A stretch of 64,000 nucleotides of DNA from Alphaproteobacteria bacterium (GCA_017559525.1 JAFYRI010000014.1:17085-81084); one strand, 5' to 3'; counted from the stretch's first letter, positions 42,997 to 54,018 are shown. The notes: generated by a model from the sequence alone, not told the origin. A program made the numbers and translations.

Positions 42997-44090
42997 TGGA
43001 GACGACTTTAGTATTATTTTATAGTTTAATTATTATTGGCTTTATTTTGTTCATTGTGGTCATTGAAAAATACAAACGTATTGCCGTTGTTGAACAAGAA
43101 CGCGCACACCATTTAGATGATGTTCTTTCTTCTGCTCCAGAAGGATTTTATTATGAAATCAAATCTAAAACAAAAACACAAACTCTTTGTTCTAGAAGAT
43201 TGTGTTTAATGTTAAACATCGTAGATACCTCTTCTGATTTTACGACACTATTAACAACATTATCCGATAAATCTGCGGAAGAATTATCACATGCATGGAA
43301 CAACCTATTAAAAACAGGGGATGCATTTGAGTTAACAATACAAAACTCTCTTAATTTAATGCACTTTACTGTTCGAGGGTATGCGCTCAAAACGCCATAT
43401 ATAGATCAACATGCACATATTTTATGGTTTGAAAATATTTCAAAACAAACGGCTGAATTTTCACAAAATGCATTAAAATATAGCAATCTATCAAACGAAA
43501 AAAGTATTTTAGAAAACGCATTAAATTCATTGCCATACCCTATCATTATCAACAAAAGGACAAATGAAGTTGTCTTCGAAAACACACCTCAAAAAACAAT
43601 GGAAGACACATCAGATTTACACTGGGAAACAATTTCATTTAAATCAGATACAAACCATGGATATAAAATCAAATTTGGACAAGATAAAACCGCTGAGGAT
43701 AAATTAAATGCGCATTTATTGGATGCAGAACGTGCCCACAAATTAACATTAAAAGAATTGCCTTGTGCTATTTGTATTTTCGATGCCAATACAAAACTAT
43801 CTTTTCACAATCGATCTTTTGCTGATTTGTGGAAACTCGATAATGCTTGGTTAAAAAAAGAACCGTTATATGACGATCTCCTTAATAAGATGCAAGAAAA
43901 AGGATATCTTCCCCAGGTAAAAGATTTTGCACAATATAAGCGCATACAAAAAGATTCTTTTGCTAGACTAACAAAACCCTCAGAAGATTTCTTTTATCTT
44001 GAAAATGGTCGTTTAGTTCGTCGTCTCATGATCCCTCATGCCAAAGGGGGAATTTTGTTTATTGATGAAATTAAAACCATTGGAAAATAA
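42996..44090 (+). CDS. Membrane-anchored PAS-domain protein without a kinase domain
   Basis: 364 residues. One N-terminal membrane helix (about 5-25), then two PAS-like units (about 38-150 and 245-330; the second reads LPCAICIFDANTKLSFHNRSFADLW, longer stretch not quoted in full) with a coiled linker. No HisKA, HATPase, GGDEF or EAL module follows, and the stop is followed directly by a terminator. Alphaproteobacterial DivL/PAS kinases can have similar front ends, so this may be the sensor half of a former kinase or a stand-alone sensor. It is coupled to comM by a 1-bp overlap. Confidence 0.7.
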   Translation: METTLVLFYSLIIIGFILFIVVIEKYKRIAVVEQERAHHLDDVLSSAPEGFYYEIKSKTKTQTLCSRRLCLMLNIVDTSSDFTTLLTTLSDKSAEELSHAWNNLLKTGDAFELTIQNSLNLMHFTVRGYALKTPYIDQHAHILWFENISKQTAEFSQNALKYSNLSNEKSILENALNSLPYPIIINKRTNEVVFENTPQKTMEDTSDLHWETISFKSDTNHGYKIKFGQDKTAEDKLNAHLLDAERAHKLTLKELPCAICIFDANTKLSFHNRSFADLWKLDNAWLKKEPLYDDLLNKMQEKGYLPQVKDFAQYKRIQKDSFARLTKPSEDFFYLENGRLVRRLMIPHAKGGILFIDEIKTIGK

Positions 44091-44099
44091 TATAAAAAA

Positions 44100-44137
44100 A
44101 TACTCCCTTTGGCTTCAAAGGGAATATTTTTATTTTT
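44100..44137. terminator. Bidirectional intrinsic terminator
   Basis: TCCCTTTG pairs with CAAAGGGA, extended by AT pairs, and T runs are present on both strands. It separates the converging PAS gene and the 355-aa membrane protein gene. Confidence 0.88.
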
Positions 44138-44151
44138 AAGATAATCGCATC

Positions 44152-45219
44152 TTATTTTTCTTTGCTTCGACCTAAAAAATATCCGGCAGATAAAGCACCC
44201 AAGAACATTAACCATCCCGCGTTACGAACAATCCATGACTCTTTTTCAACATCTACTTCTTCTGTTTTGGCGCCCAATATGTTTAACATATCTGTTTTTG
44301 TCTTACCGCTCATAAATTTTGCAGTTTGAGCATATGTATAAAAAGCTAATGGTGTTTTTGCATTATCAAACGCAACTCTTACTGCCTGACAAGCGGCATC
44401 ATGAGGTTGTAAACCATTCCTAATTCCTTGCGCTGTTTGTTCAAAAACAATCTTTTGTTTTTGCGCTGCCAACTCCGGATTTTTTGAGGCAATAACAGCT
44501 GCCTCTCTTGCCAAATCTGGATGAGCTAACAAACCTCCAAAAGTATCTAGCATTACTTGAGATTCTTGAGCAGAATATGTGTCTAAGTTAGACACAACAG
44601 CCTGTACACGAAAAGCTGCAGCATTCTGTACACGGTTAAGATCTCGTGTTTGAATCGCCATTGGCGTTGGAAAATTACTACGCAATTGAGTTAATCCATA
44701 CCCTATACCACGTGGTGGATTTTTCGCATCATATTGAATACCTTCTTGTATATTTTCTGCGGCCAATCCAATGGCTTTATATTTTTCTAAACCACTAGAT
44801 AAACCTATTCCAATTTCTCGTACCACGACACTGTCTAATGTTGTAGAAAATGTTGGATCAGCATCTAAATTGCCCAAAACATAAGCATGTCCAGCACGTT
44901 CTTCATACGATGCATTAATAGGGGTTGGCTTAAACTCTGGACAACGGGCAACCTCTTCCTTCAATGCAGGAGTTGGCTCTACATCTTTTGGAGCTGTATC
45001 TTGATTTTCTTGATACCAATCATACCCTAAATATGCCAAAATGCTCAAAGAAGCCAAAGCCATCAACTTACCCCCGATTGAGCGCTTACTCTTTGGTTTC
45101 TCTTCTACCTTAGGGGCCTCAGCTCCCTCTGCTTTAGGTGTTTGAGGAATATCATTCATATTTGTTGCTCTCGCTGGTTTTCCAAATGGGAAACGTGAAT
45201 CATATTGGGTATTAGACAT
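44152..45219 (-). CDS. Two-pass membrane protein, function unknown
   Basis: 355 residues. A Pro/Lys-rich cytoplasmic N-terminus is followed by a helix at about 50-66 (LMALASLSILAYLGYDWY), a large soluble alpha-helical region (about 85-325, Ala-rich, with a QAVVSNLDTYSAQESQVMLD segment), and a C-terminal helix (WLMFLGALSAGYFLG). It is a single gene with a good AAAGGAG site. I see no catalytic motif. Helical-repeat architecture suggests scaffolding. Confidence 0.65.
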   Translation of the reverse strand: MSNTQYDSRFPFGKPARATNMNDIPQTPKAEGAEAPKVEEKPKSKRSIGGKLMALASLSILAYLGYDWYQENQDTAPKDVEPTPALKEEVARCPEFKPTPINASYEERAGHAYVLGNLDADPTFSTTLDSVVVREIGIGLSSGLEKYKAIGLAAENIQEGIQYDAKNPPRGIGYGLTQLRSNFPTPMAIQTRDLNRVQNAAAFRVQAVVSNLDTYSAQESQVMLDTFGGLLAHPDLAREAAVIASKNPELAAQKQKIVFEQTAQGIRNGLQPHDAACQAVRVAFDNAKTPLAFYTYAQTAKFMSGKTKTDMLNILGAKTEEVDVEKESWIVRNAGWLMFLGALSAGYFLGRSKEK

Positions 45220-45276
45220 TGCACACTCCTTTTTATTATAATTATAACTTTATTATAACACAAAAAAAACTTTTTG

Positions 45277-47052
45277 TCAAATCTTTTTATCAATTATCTT
45301 TTTTATCAACCGTTTACGTGGGGTAAATGCATGTTCTCTGTTTGGGTCAATATCCAACCCCAACTCTGTTGGGCAACAATCCTCTACAGCTCGAACCACA
45401 ATATCTATTCCACTTAAAGACAACCGATCCCCAATTTCAAAATCTTCACCAGCATGACGCATAACGTCTAGGATATTCTTATGACGAATGTTATCTTCTA
45501 TAATAATTCCATACATTTTTTCTAAGTCACCAAAAGATGTTTGTGGCGCAATAGGAAAATCCCCTAAAACATCTTCTGCATCTGGTGTTTGACCTCCTCC
45601 ATATAAATCATCTAACATGCGACGACGAACATCTGTATAAGAAAACACATAAACTTTATCGTTTGGTTTTAATATACGAATATTTGATGCAGAATAAGAA
45701 ACGCCATCACGTATTAACAAAACTGGTTTCGCCCATCTAGGAATATTCTTACCTAACACAGCAGGTGTTTTTTCCGTCAACTCATAAACGATCAAAGAGC
45801 TATCTGGCAATCCTGGCAAATCCACTTGTGTTTTTTCTGGGGGACGGCTAAGTTGTGGTACAACCAAATTACACCACTTAGCTAATATTGGGATTAAAAA
45901 CCCTTGAAATGCCAAAGAAAATAAAACCATTACAAAAACAACATTAAAAAAATCATCTGCATATCCCAACCCATACACGATAGGAGCCAAAGACAACAAA
46001 ATAGATGTTGCCCCCCTTAAACCAACAGCTGAAATAAATAATTTTTCCTTAATAGTATAAATTTTAAACCAACTAAGGATTGCAAAAACGGCCAATGGTC
46101 TAGCCACAAAAATCAAGCCCAATCCAACCAAAAGGGCTGGAAACCAAACATCCAATAAAGCATCACCAGAAACAAATAAACCCAAAGTAATAAACAAAGC
46201 AATTTGTGATAACCAGGTTAATGTTTGTTGAAACTTTGAAATTTGCATATAGGCATTAATTTTATTATTTCCTAAAAGCAATCCAGCTAAATAAACAGCC
46301 CAAAAACCACTTCCCCCGATGATATTAACAAGTGCAAATCCCCCCATCGCCATTGCCAACACTAAAATAGGATATAATGCCGTTTCCAAAGACAACTTTT
46401 GAACAGTTTTAATCATGCTGTATCCCAGTCCGATGCCACCCAATAACCCAAAAAACAATTGTTCAAAAAAAGTTGGAATTAATAAAGTATAATCTGCAGG
46501 CTGTCCAGCATCAATTTGAACCAACAGCGTAATAAAAGACAATGTTAAAAAGATCGCCATAGGGTCATTAGCGCCAGATTCAACCTCTAAAGTTGATTTA
46601 ACCTTTTCACGAATGGTAATGCCTTGTGAGCGCAATAAAAAAAACACCGCGGCAGAATCTGTGGAGCTGATAATAGACGCCAATAACAATGCTGGTAACC
46701 AACCAATAACCAAAACTTCCTTTGCAATTGGAGCCAACAATGCTGCAGTTAAAATAACCCCAACAGTTGCTAACAAAAACGATGGTAAAAAGATTTGTTT
46801 ATACCCCTTTGTTTTTGTATGAAAACCACTGTCAAACAAGATCAAAGCCAATGCAACCGAGCCGATAAAAAATGCCGATTGAGGGTGACGAATACCATCT
46901 AACAATGCCAACCCTGCTCCTCCAGTCAACAAACCAATACACAAAAATAACAAAATTAATGGAACACCAATCCGAAAGCTTACTAAGCTGGTTAATACAC
47001 TAATTCCCAACAAAACACTAAACAACAAAATCGGTAAGTTAATAAAATCCAT
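45277..47052 (-). CDS. cvrA: Potassium/proton antiporter, CvrA/NhaP2 type
   Basis: 591 residues. About twelve membrane helices (1-390) carry the CPA1/CPA2 exchanger pattern, including STDSAAVFFLLRSQGI and EVESGANDPMAIFLT (the paired Asp residues). The C-terminal cytosolic part holds a TrkA-C-like domain (about 400-500) and a further CorC/HlyC-like region. Family members exchange K+ or Na+ for H+ and help volume control and pH balance. It follows the LOG-family gene by 1 bp, so the two form an operon. Confidence 0.88.
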   Translation of the reverse strand: MDFINLPILLFSVLLGISVLTSLVSFRIGVPLILLFLCIGLLTGGAGLALLDGIRHPQSAFFIGSVALALILFDSGFHTKTKGYKQIFLPSFLLATVGVILTAALLAPIAKEVLVIGWLPALLLASIISSTDSAAVFFLLRSQGITIREKVKSTLEVESGANDPMAIFLTLSFITLLVQIDAGQPADYTLLIPTFFEQLFFGLLGGIGLGYSMIKTVQKLSLETALYPILVLAMAMGGFALVNIIGGSGFWAVYLAGLLLGNNKINAYMQISKFQQTLTWLSQIALFITLGLFVSGDALLDVWFPALLVGLGLIFVARPLAVFAILSWFKIYTIKEKLFISAVGLRGATSILLSLAPIVYGLGYADDFFNVVFVMVLFSLAFQGFLIPILAKWCNLVVPQLSRPPEKTQVDLPGLPDSSLIVYELTEKTPAVLGKNIPRWAKPVLLIRDGVSYSASNIRILKPNDKVYVFSYTDVRRRMLDDLYGGGQTPDAEDVLGDFPIAPQTSFGDLEKMYGIIIEDNIRHKNILDVMRHAGEDFEIGDRLSLSGIDIVVRAVEDCCPTELGLDIDPNREHAFTPRKRLIKKIIDKKI

Positions 47053-47053
47053 A

Positions 47054-48067
47054 CTACCCCTTAATATGACGTTTTTTTAAATCACTTAACTTATCACTCA
47101 CTAACGCTGTATCTCTTCCAGTTTTAGCTAATCTCTCATACATACGTTCTATCTCTTTGCTTAAATAGGCATTTTCGATTTCTCTCGTCAAGGCCTCTTT
47201 TGCCATTTTAGATTTTCCAGATAAAATAGCATTCTTCTCCTCTAAAATCGACTTAACGGTTTTGCGAGGATGTTTATAGTGTTGCTCAATAATATATGGT
47301 AATTCATAAATAATTTTTTCCATCAAATGAATCCCCTCCTTCTTGTCCATATGGCGACAAAACGTATATTGAAGAACTCGAAAAGCAATACCAGCTTCAA
47401 CATGGTCATCCACAACAACAAAAGGCATCGGATCCGAGAAACCCTTTAAATTAATTTCTTTTAAATACTCCAATAAGTGATGAAAAAATCCATTTACATT
47501 ATACAACACAAATGGTTTATAATCCAAAAATCCATCTTGCATTGCAACACAATCATAAACCAATTCATCTAATGTGCCCACACCACCGGGCGTAAAAATA
47601 ACTAAATCAGCCGCCAATAACTGTTGCTTGCGCTCCTCTAGGGTATTTGCCACCACAATTTTAGACACCTCATCTAAAACTTCATCACTTTTGTAAAGAG
47701 CCAAATATTCTTTTGTTGTGATACCATAAATTGGTGATTTTTCTGTTTTCCCCATATCGGACCACGACTTAATTAATCCTTTAGCAACAGCCCCCATAAT
47801 ACCCTTTGAAGACAATCCAAAATCGAGACGATAATTCATATGACCAATAACCTCGCCCAACTTAAAAGCTTGCTCTTCATAAATAGCTTCATTCCCCGAA
47901 CGAGAACCACCCGCAACAAACACTCGTAAAGTTCCTTGTTCATTACGGGAAATAAAATCCGAAGCCAACTTACTAGGAGCACACACAACATTTGTTGATT
48001 TTTCATCAATAGCTCTTTGCAACAACCCAGAACCACGTTCAATAGAGATTTTTTTATCTTTTTTCAT
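47054..48067 (-). CDS. LOG-family protein (nucleotide 5'-monophosphate phosphoribohydrolase-like)
   Basis: 337 residues. The core (about 45-245) has the LOG motif PGGVGTLDELVY and an upstream GGSRSGNEAIYEE. LOG enzymes cleave nucleotide monophosphates to free bases; many genomes label them lysine decarboxylases by mistake. The last 90 residues are a Lys/Glu-rich helical extension, longer than usual. It precedes the antiporter gene. The specific substrate is unknown. Confidence 0.8.
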   Translation of the reverse strand: MKKDKKISIERGSGLLQRAIDEKSTNVVCAPSKLASDFISRNEQGTLRVFVAGGSRSGNEAIYEEQAFKLGEVIGHMNYRLDFGLSSKGIMGAVAKGLIKSWSDMGKTEKSPIYGITTKEYLALYKSDEVLDEVSKIVVANTLEERKQQLLAADLVIFTPGGVGTLDELVYDCVAMQDGFLDYKPFVLYNVNGFFHHLLEYLKEINLKGFSDPMPFVVVDDHVEAGIAFRVLQYTFCRHMDKKEGIHLMEKIIYELPYIIEQHYKHPRKTVKSILEEKNAILSGKSKMAKEALTREIENAYLSKEIERMYERLAKTGRDTALVSDKLSDLKKRHIKG

Positions 48068-48202
48068 AAAATATCCTTTTGTTTATTTGATATAATTTTA
48101 CCTTACAAAAGGTTAAGAAATTATGAATTTTATTATTTTTTACTGGAATACAAGAGTAAATGGTGCTATAAAACAAAAAAACAATAAAAAAAGGAGTGAA
48201 AT

Positions 48203-49372
48203 ATGAACAAATTTATAGTTTTCTTGCTATCTGCCACATCAACAGCATTAATCGCAGGTGGCATTTATTACGGATACAACTATCTACAATCTCCAAAAAA
48301 CAACAGCACTATGCAAATAGCTACTCCTGCTGTTTCCGTATTTAAAGTTGAAAAAAAATCTATTTATCCTGAGGCAAGCTTTGTTGCAAAAATTGAATCT
48401 CAAGATAAAGTTGATTTACGCGCTCGTGTAACAGGATTTTTACAAGAACGTTTATTTAACGAAGGTGACGTTATTCAAGAAGGTCAACCTTTGTTTATTA
48501 TTGAGAAAGTTAATTTTGAAGCAAAAGTTCGTGAGGCAGAAGCAAATTTATTTAAAGCTGAGGCTCAATCTATTAATGCAAAATCCCAATATGAACGCAC
48601 CAAGACATTATTCAAAACAAAAGATGTTTCTGAAGCAAAATTAGATGAAACAAAAGCTGCATACGATACTTCTATGGCTGCAGTTAATCAAATGAAAGCC
48701 AACTTAGATCTTGCTAAAAAAGACTTAGAATATACGATTATAAAATCGCCTATGAGTGGGAAAATAGGAGAATCTCAATTTTCAGTTGGAGAATTAATCG
48801 GCCCCGATTCTGGTGTGCTAGCAACTATTGTGAAAATCAACCCAATCGATGCCGTTTTCTCTGTCAGTGAAAACGAAATGTTAAGTCTAAACAAACAAGT
48901 TCGCTCTGGAACAACAATGGATGATGTAAAAGTTCAATTTTTCACCTCAGATGGCTTAGAATATCCAGAACAAGGCCACTTGAGTTTTGTAGACAACCGC
49001 CTTGATGAAGCTATGAATACACTAAAAGTCAAAGCATCCTTTCCAAATCCAAATGGCACATTAATTTCTGGTCAATATGGTCGGATTGTGTTAACAGGAA
49101 AAAACACTGTAACAGATTTGGTTATCCCGATGCGAGCTGTACAACGTGATATGTTGGGGGCATTTGTTTATGTTGTTGGACCAGACAATGTTGTTCAAAA
49201 ACGTGAAATAAAAACAGGCGCAGAATTATCCAATTTTGATATTGTTGTCTTAGATGGATTAAAGATTGGAGAGCGCGTTATCATTGAAGGTTTTCAAAAA
49301 ATACAACCAAATATTTCCGTTTCTCCAACAATTGTTGATTTAAATGCTGTTGCTCCAGAGACAGCAAAATAA
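48203..49372 (+). CDS. RND efflux periplasmic adaptor (AcrA-like)
   Basis: 389 residues. An N-terminal membrane anchor or signal (about 5-28, no lipobox), the biotinyl-lipoyl half with [20 protein letters not shown], an alpha-hairpin of about 60 residues, the second lipoyl half [11 protein letters not shown], and the beta-barrel and membrane-proximal domains. It bridges the inner-membrane pump and an outer-membrane channel. The pump gene follows 11 bp later. No TolC-like channel or TetR regulator is next to the pair. Confidence 0.9.
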   Translation: MNKFIVFLLSATSTALIAGGIYYGYNYLQSPKNNSTMQIATPAVSVFKVEKKSIYPEASFVAKIESQDKVDLRARVTGFLQERLFNEGDVIQEGQPLFIIEKVNFEAKVREAEANLFKAEAQSINAKSQYERTKTLFKTKDVSEAKLDETKAAYDTSMAAVNQMKANLDLAKKDLEYTIIKSPMSGKIGESQFSVGELIGPDSGVLATIVKINPIDAVFSVSENEMLSLNKQVRSGTTMDDVKVQFFTSDGLEYPEQGHLSFVDNRLDEAMNTLKVKASFPNPNGTLISGQYGRIVLTGKNTVTDLVIPMRAVQRDMLGAFVYVVGPDNVVQKREIKTGAELSNFDIVVLDGLKIGERVIIEGFQKIQPNISVSPTIVDLNAVAPETAK

Positions 49373-49383
49373 GGAGTTTTAAC

Positions 49384-52300
49384 ATGATTGCAGATGCTTT
49401 TATTAAACGCCCTCGACTAGCAACCGTTATCTCAGTTATTATCGTATTGGCTGGTGCACTTTGTTTTATGGGCATGCCTGTAGAACAATATCCCAACATT
49501 ACACCACCATCTGTCATGGTGCGCGCAACATATCCTGGCGCTAGTTCTGACGTAGTAGAAAGTGCCGTTGCTCAACCGATTGAATCAGCAGTCAATGGTG
49601 TGGAAAATATGTTGTACATGTCTTCAACCAGCACAGATGAAGGTACCTATATGTTAAATATCACATTTAACGTCGGAACCGATCCGAATATGGCTCAAGT
49701 CAATGTGCAAAATCGCATTAAGCAGGTAGAAAACAACTTACCAGAAGAAGTAGTCAAGCAAGGGGTTGAAGTACGTTCCCGTATGGCCTCAATGTTGCAA
49801 ATTTTTGCTATTACTTCCGAAAATGGTCGTTATGACGATACATATCTAACCAACTATGCTCTTATCAACATTAAAGACGAACTTGCTCGTACTAAAGGTG
49901 TTGGCGAGGTAATGATGTTCTCTTCACTTGATTACAGCATGCGTGTGTGGTTAAATAACGATAAGTTAAAAAGTTTAAAATTAACAACAAATGATGTATT
50001 AACGGCTATCAAAAGTCAAAACTTACAAGCTTCCGTTGGTCGTATTGGTGCCATGCCTTCCACAGACGATCAACAATTTCAATTTTCTTTAACAACTCAA
50101 GGCCGTTTAACAACGCCTGAAGAATTTGGGAATATTGTTATTCGTGCCAACAAAGATGGTTCTTATTTACTCTTAAAAGATGTTGCCAGAATTGAGTTGG
50201 GTGCCCGAGATGAATCTATGCGAGCAACCTTTGACGGTATGCCAGCTGTTGGTATTGCCATTATGCAAGCACCAGGATCTAACGCTGTTGAAGTTGCTAC
50301 AGGTGTTGCAAAAAAAATGGAAGAATTAAAAAAGAACTTCCCAAAAGGACTTGTAGTCAAAACTATGTTTGACAACGCCAGTTTTGTTCGTAGTTCATTA
50401 AAAGAAATTGGTTCAACCATCGCCGAAGCATTTGTCTTAATTGTTTTGGTTTGTTATTTGTTCTTAGGAACTATGCGTGCCACAATTATTCCAACCTTTG
50501 CTATTCCAGTATCATTAATCGGGGCATTTATCGGAATGGCTTTGTTTGGGGTATCTATCAATACCATTTCGTTGTTAGCCTTAGTATTAGCCATCGGTGT
50601 CGTTGTAGATGACGCCATCGTAGTTGTAGAAGACGTTGAAACGGTCATGCATGAAAATCCGGATTTAAAACCGGCAGAAGCCGTAAAAAAATCTATGGAT
50701 CGCATTACCGCACCAATTATTGCCATTACGGCAGTGTTGTTAGCTGTGTTTGTGCCTGTTGCCTTTACACCGGGAATTTCGGGTTTGCTATATCGTCAAT
50801 TTGCGATTGCCATCTCGGCCGCTATGGTTATTTCGGCTATTAACTCATTGACATTAAGCCCCGCTATTTCCCGCTTAATCATGCGTCCAAACCAAAAACC
50901 ATTCAAATTAATCCAATGGTTTATGTTGTTCGTAGACAAAGGACGCGATGGCTATACTGCCGTTGTTAAACGAATGATGCCCGTTTCTTTTGTTGCTATA
51001 CTTGCAATGATTTTATTCGGATTTGGTGCATTATATTTCAAAGAAAAAACACCTACAGGCTTCTTACCTGCTGAAGATCAAGGTGTCTTTTTAATGGAAG
51101 TTCAATTACCATCTGGAGCCAGCTGGAATCGGACACGAGATGTCATGCACAAAGTGGCCGCGAAGGTAAAAACATTACCGGAAGTGGATAATTATTTAGG
51201 CATTATCGGTTATGGTATGATGACAGGCTCTCAAGCCTCTAACAGTGGTTTCTTTGCCGTTCGGTTAAAACCATATGAATTGCGTCAAGGTAAAGGGCAA
51301 GATATAAACAGTATCATTGCAAAAGTCTATGGAATGACTGCTGATATTCAAGAAGCTCGTGTATTGGCATTTAATATGCCGGCGATTATGGGATTATCTA
51401 TGTCATCCGACTTTGAATATGTTTTACAAAGTACAACAGGGGCTTCTCCAGAACAAATTTTGGATACGGCCAACAACTTAATTGCCCAAGCCAATAAAAA
51501 TCCAAATTTAACTCGCGTTATGACATTTTATACAACAGATTCCCCTCGTGTCAAATTAGATGTTGACCGCCAAAAAGCATATGCTTTAGGCGTTTCTGTT
51601 GCCGACATTTTCGCCACGATGCAAACAATGTTGGGGGGAGCCTATGTCAATGACTTTAATATGTACGGTCGTACTTGGGAAGTAAAAGTCCAAGGTGATA
51701 TTCAAGAACGCCGCACATTGGATGATATCTTTAAAATTAACATCCGTAATAACAAAGGAGAAATGGTCCCATTGCGCTCATTGGTAACCGTTCACCGCAC
51801 AATTGGCGCCCAAAACATTCAACGATACAACAACTATCGTTCCGTTAAAATTACGGGCGCTCCAGCCAATGGATTAGGTTCAGGAACGGCTATGGCCGCT
51901 ATGGAAGAATTATCCAAGGGATTGCCGTCCGGATACCAATATCAATGGACAGGAACGTCTTTACAAGAACAAGAAGCTGGCTCTCAAACTGTGTTGGTAT
52001 TTGCTATGGCTTTCTTGTTTGCCTACTTGTTCTTGGTCGCTTTATATGAAAGCTGGATGATACCTGTTCCTGTGATGATTTCTATCGTTGTCGGTATCTT
52101 TGGGGCATTCTTGATGTTGTTTGGTATGAAGTTTTTCGGTAAACCTGTGTCTAATGACTTATATGCCCAAGCCGGTTTAATTGTATTAATTGCTTTGGCT
52201 GCCAAAAACGCTATTTTATTGGTAGAATTTTCCAAAGAACAACATGCCTCTGGTGTTTCAATCAAAGAAGCTGCTGTTAATGGGGCCCATATGCGCTTCC

Positions 52301-52512
52301 GCGCTATTATGATGACGGCTGTATCATCTCTATTGGGCTTCTTGCCGCTTGTAACAGCAGTCGGGGCTGGTGCTATGGCACGACAAGCTATTGGCTCATC
52401 TATCTTTGGTGGTATGGCTATGGCATCATTCGTGGGTATTTTCTTTGTTCCGGCATTATATGTGGTATTCCAAACAATAGCCGAATACTTTTGGAAAAAA
52501 TCCGATGATTAA
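49384..52512 (+). CDS. RND efflux pump inner-membrane subunit (AcrB-like)
   Basis: 1042 residues, near the typical size. Twelve membrane helices, two large porter loops, and the proton-relay motif [15 protein letters not shown] (two Asp in helix 4). The N-terminal [21 protein letters not shown] and YPNITPPSV are HAE1-family hallmarks, so it is likely a hydrophobe/amphiphile multidrug pump. The C-terminal helix 10 region has the Lys ([14 protein letters not shown]). Substrate range cannot be read. Confidence 0.95.
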   Translation: MIADAFIKRPRLATVISVIIVLAGALCFMGMPVEQYPNITPPSVMVRATYPGASSDVVESAVAQPIESAVNGVENMLYMSSTSTDEGTYMLNITFNVGTDPNMAQVNVQNRIKQVENNLPEEVVKQGVEVRSRMASMLQIFAITSENGRYDDTYLTNYALINIKDELARTKGVGEVMMFSSLDYSMRVWLNNDKLKSLKLTTNDVLTAIKSQNLQASVGRIGAMPSTDDQQFQFSLTTQGRLTTPEEFGNIVIRANKDGSYLLLKDVARIELGARDESMRATFDGMPAVGIAIMQAPGSNAVEVATGVAKKMEELKKNFPKGLVVKTMFDNASFVRSSLKEIGSTIAEAFVLIVLVCYLFLGTMRATIIPTFAIPVSLIGAFIGMALFGVSINTISLLALVLAIGVVVDDAIVVVEDVETVMHENPDLKPAEAVKKSMDRITAPIIAITAVLLAVFVPVAFTPGISGLLYRQFAIAISAAMVISAINSLTLSPAISRLIMRPNQKPFKLIQWFMLFVDKGRDGYTAVVKRMMPVSFVAILAMILFGFGALYFKEKTPTGFLPAEDQGVFLMEVQLPSGASWNRTRDVMHKVAAKVKTLPEVDNYLGIIGYGMMTGSQASNSGFFAVRLKPYELRQGKGQDINSIIAKVYGMTADIQEARVLAFNMPAIMGLSMSSDFEYVLQSTTGASPEQILDTANNLIAQANKNPNLTRVMTFYTTDSPRVKLDVDRQKAYALGVSVADIFATMQTMLGGAYVNDFNMYGRTWEVKVQGDIQERRTLDDIFKINIRNNKGEMVPLRSLVTVHRTIGAQNIQRYNNYRSVKITGAPANGLGSGTAMAAMEELSKGLPSGYQYQWTGTSLQEQEAGSQTVLVFAMAFLFAYLFLVALYESWMIPVPVMISIVVGIFGAFLMLFGMKFFGKPVSNDLYAQAGLIVLIALAAKNAILLVEFSKEQHASGVSIKEAAVNGAHMRFRAIMMTAVSSLLGFLPLVTAVGAGAMARQAIGSSIFGGMAMASFVGIFFVPALYVVFQTIAEYFWKKSDD

Positions 52513-52534
52513 AAACATCACTGATTAAACAAAA

Positions 52535-52564
52535 AAACGAGGCCTAAACAGCCTTGTTTTTTTA
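52535..52564 (+). terminator. Intrinsic terminator after the RND pump gene
   Basis: AACGAGGC pairs with GCCTTGTT (one G-U pair) around a seven-base loop, followed by seven T. Confidence 0.88.
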
Positions 52565-52638
52565 TGCCAAAACAAACAAAACGCATATTGAAATGTTTCA
52601 TTAATTTATGTAAAGTAAAAAAAGAAAGGATCTTCATT

Positions 52639-53859
52639 ATGTTAAAAAAAACCATCTTTACATTTTCATTGTTAATTTCTTTTGTCGTGCAGGCTGAAAA
52701 CAATCGGTTTGCTCCAAGAGACGCTGATTTATATTTAGCAACAAAATTCTTAAAAACAACCTATGAACAGCAAAAAGACAACTTTGTTGTATCTCCTTTG
52801 TCTGTATATGCTGCAACGACACTCCTAGCAAATGGTGCCACTGGGAAAAGTTTTTATGAATTAGAAGAAAATATTTTGGATCCAAATGAAGAATATGGAC
52901 GGGTGTTCGCTTTAGATGGAAAAAACCGAACAGATAGCGAAAACGCCAGCATCAATCATATTAATAAAACCTTACAATCATACATAAATTCAAAAACTCA
53001 ATTTGAAATTAACAACTCTATTTGGGGAAATGATTTTCGTCCCGACTATATAGAAACAGTTAAAACACAACTGAATGCCGAAGTGAACCCTTTACCGGAT
53101 CATACATCCGTTATCAATAACTGGGTAAAAGAAAAAACAAAAAACCGCATTCAAAAAATACTACAAGAGCAAGAAACATCGCCAGACCAATTATGTCTGG
53201 TTAACACCGTTTATTTTAAAAATGAATGGATCAAGCCCTTTAACGCACGTCAAACAACAGTTCAAGATTTCCATTCATTGGATGGTCAAGTTGATCAAGT
53301 GAATATGATGTCAAGAAAAGCCTTTTTGAACTATTATGAAGATGACAAAATGCAATCCATTCAATTACCATACAAAAATAAAGATGTGTTACATATTTTC
53401 TTGCCCAAAGAAGGGGTAAATTTTGATGACTTTATTCAAAAATTAACAGTAAACGATTTATATTTACAATACCATCCTGTTCCAGTGCACTTAAAATTGC
53501 CTAAGGTCAAATCTGACAGCTACGTTCCGATGGTTGATTATTTTAAAAAATGGCAAATTCAAACAATTTTTGACGGCAAACAAGCTTCTTTATATATGTT
53601 ATCTGACAAACCCAAAATGGTAACCGATATTATTCACAAAGCCAACATTGACATCGATGAAAAAGGAACCGAAGCCTCGGCCGCAACAATCATAATGCTA
53701 GGGGACAGCGCTTTGCGATATGGTTATGATCCACTAAATCCTAAAGAATGGTATATTCCATTTTTTGCAGATCGCCCCTTTGTTTTTATGATAAACAATG
53801 GTGATTTTATTGGTGTTTATACTAAGGGAAAAATGGTTGATAAACAACAAGCACACTAA
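52639..53859 (+). CDS. Secreted serpin (serine protease inhibitor)
   Basis: 406 residues from the ATG at 52639 (GAAAGGA); the longer frame starts inside a terminator. Signal peptide ends at VVQA, about residue 18. Serpin landmarks in order: NFVVSPLSVYAATTLLANGA, then NTVYFKNEWIKPF, the breach and shutter segments, and the reactive-centre hinge EKGTEASAAT with the small residues needed for loop insertion, so it should be inhibitory. The closing strand reads RPFVFMIN. Counting from the hinge as in antitrypsin puts Ser at P1 and Ala at P1'. The loop between hinge and closing strand is about 12 residues longer than in antitrypsin. Confidence 0.9.
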   Translation: MLKKTIFTFSLLISFVVQAENNRFAPRDADLYLATKFLKTTYEQQKDNFVVSPLSVYAATTLLANGATGKSFYELEENILDPNEEYGRVFALDGKNRTDSENASINHINKTLQSYINSKTQFEINNSIWGNDFRPDYIETVKTQLNAEVNPLPDHTSVINNWVKEKTKNRIQKILQEQETSPDQLCLVNTVYFKNEWIKPFNARQTTVQDFHSLDGQVDQVNMMSRKAFLNYYEDDKMQSIQLPYKNKDVLHIFLPKEGVNFDDFIQKLTVNDLYLQYHPVPVHLKLPKVKSDSYVPMVDYFKKWQIQTIFDGKQASLYMLSDKPKMVTDIIHKANIDIDEKGTEASAATIIMLGDSALRYGYDPLNPKEWYIPFFADRPFVFMINNGDFIGVYTKGKMVDKQQAH

Positions 53860-53877
53860 TAAATTCTCTTTCCCCAA

Positions 53878-53903
53878 AACACCGGATAATCCGGTGTTTT
53901 TTA
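53878..53903 (+). terminator. Intrinsic terminator of the serpin gene
   Basis: AACACCGGA pairs with TCCGGTGTT around TAA, followed by T run. Confidence 0.93.
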
Positions 53904-53904
53904 T

Positions 53905-53938
53905 TATTAAAAATCCCACCGTAAAACGATGGGATTAA
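53905..53938 (-). terminator. Intrinsic terminator of tRNA-Glu
   Basis: On the minus strand AATCCCA and CG pair with CG and TGGGATT around a short loop with one mismatch, followed by TTTTT. It lies 5 bp after the tRNA end. Confidence 0.85.
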
Positions 53939-53940
53939 AT

Positions 53941-54015
53941 TGGCGACCCTAACGGGAATCGAACCCGTGTACCAGCCTTGAGAGGGCTGTATCCTAACCG
54001 CTAGATGATAGGGTC
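53941..54015 (-). tRNA. tRNA-Glu, anticodon CTC
   Basis: Full cloverleaf on the minus strand: acceptor GACCCTA with TAGGGTC, anticodon stem CAGCC/GGCTG around CTCTCAA (anticodon CTC), T arm with GGTTCGATTCC, discriminator G, and an encoded CCA. It decodes GAG. It lies 34 bp downstream of rne on the same strand with no terminator for that strand between, so it is probably made from the rne transcript. Confidence 0.95.
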
Positions 54016-54018
54016 ATA

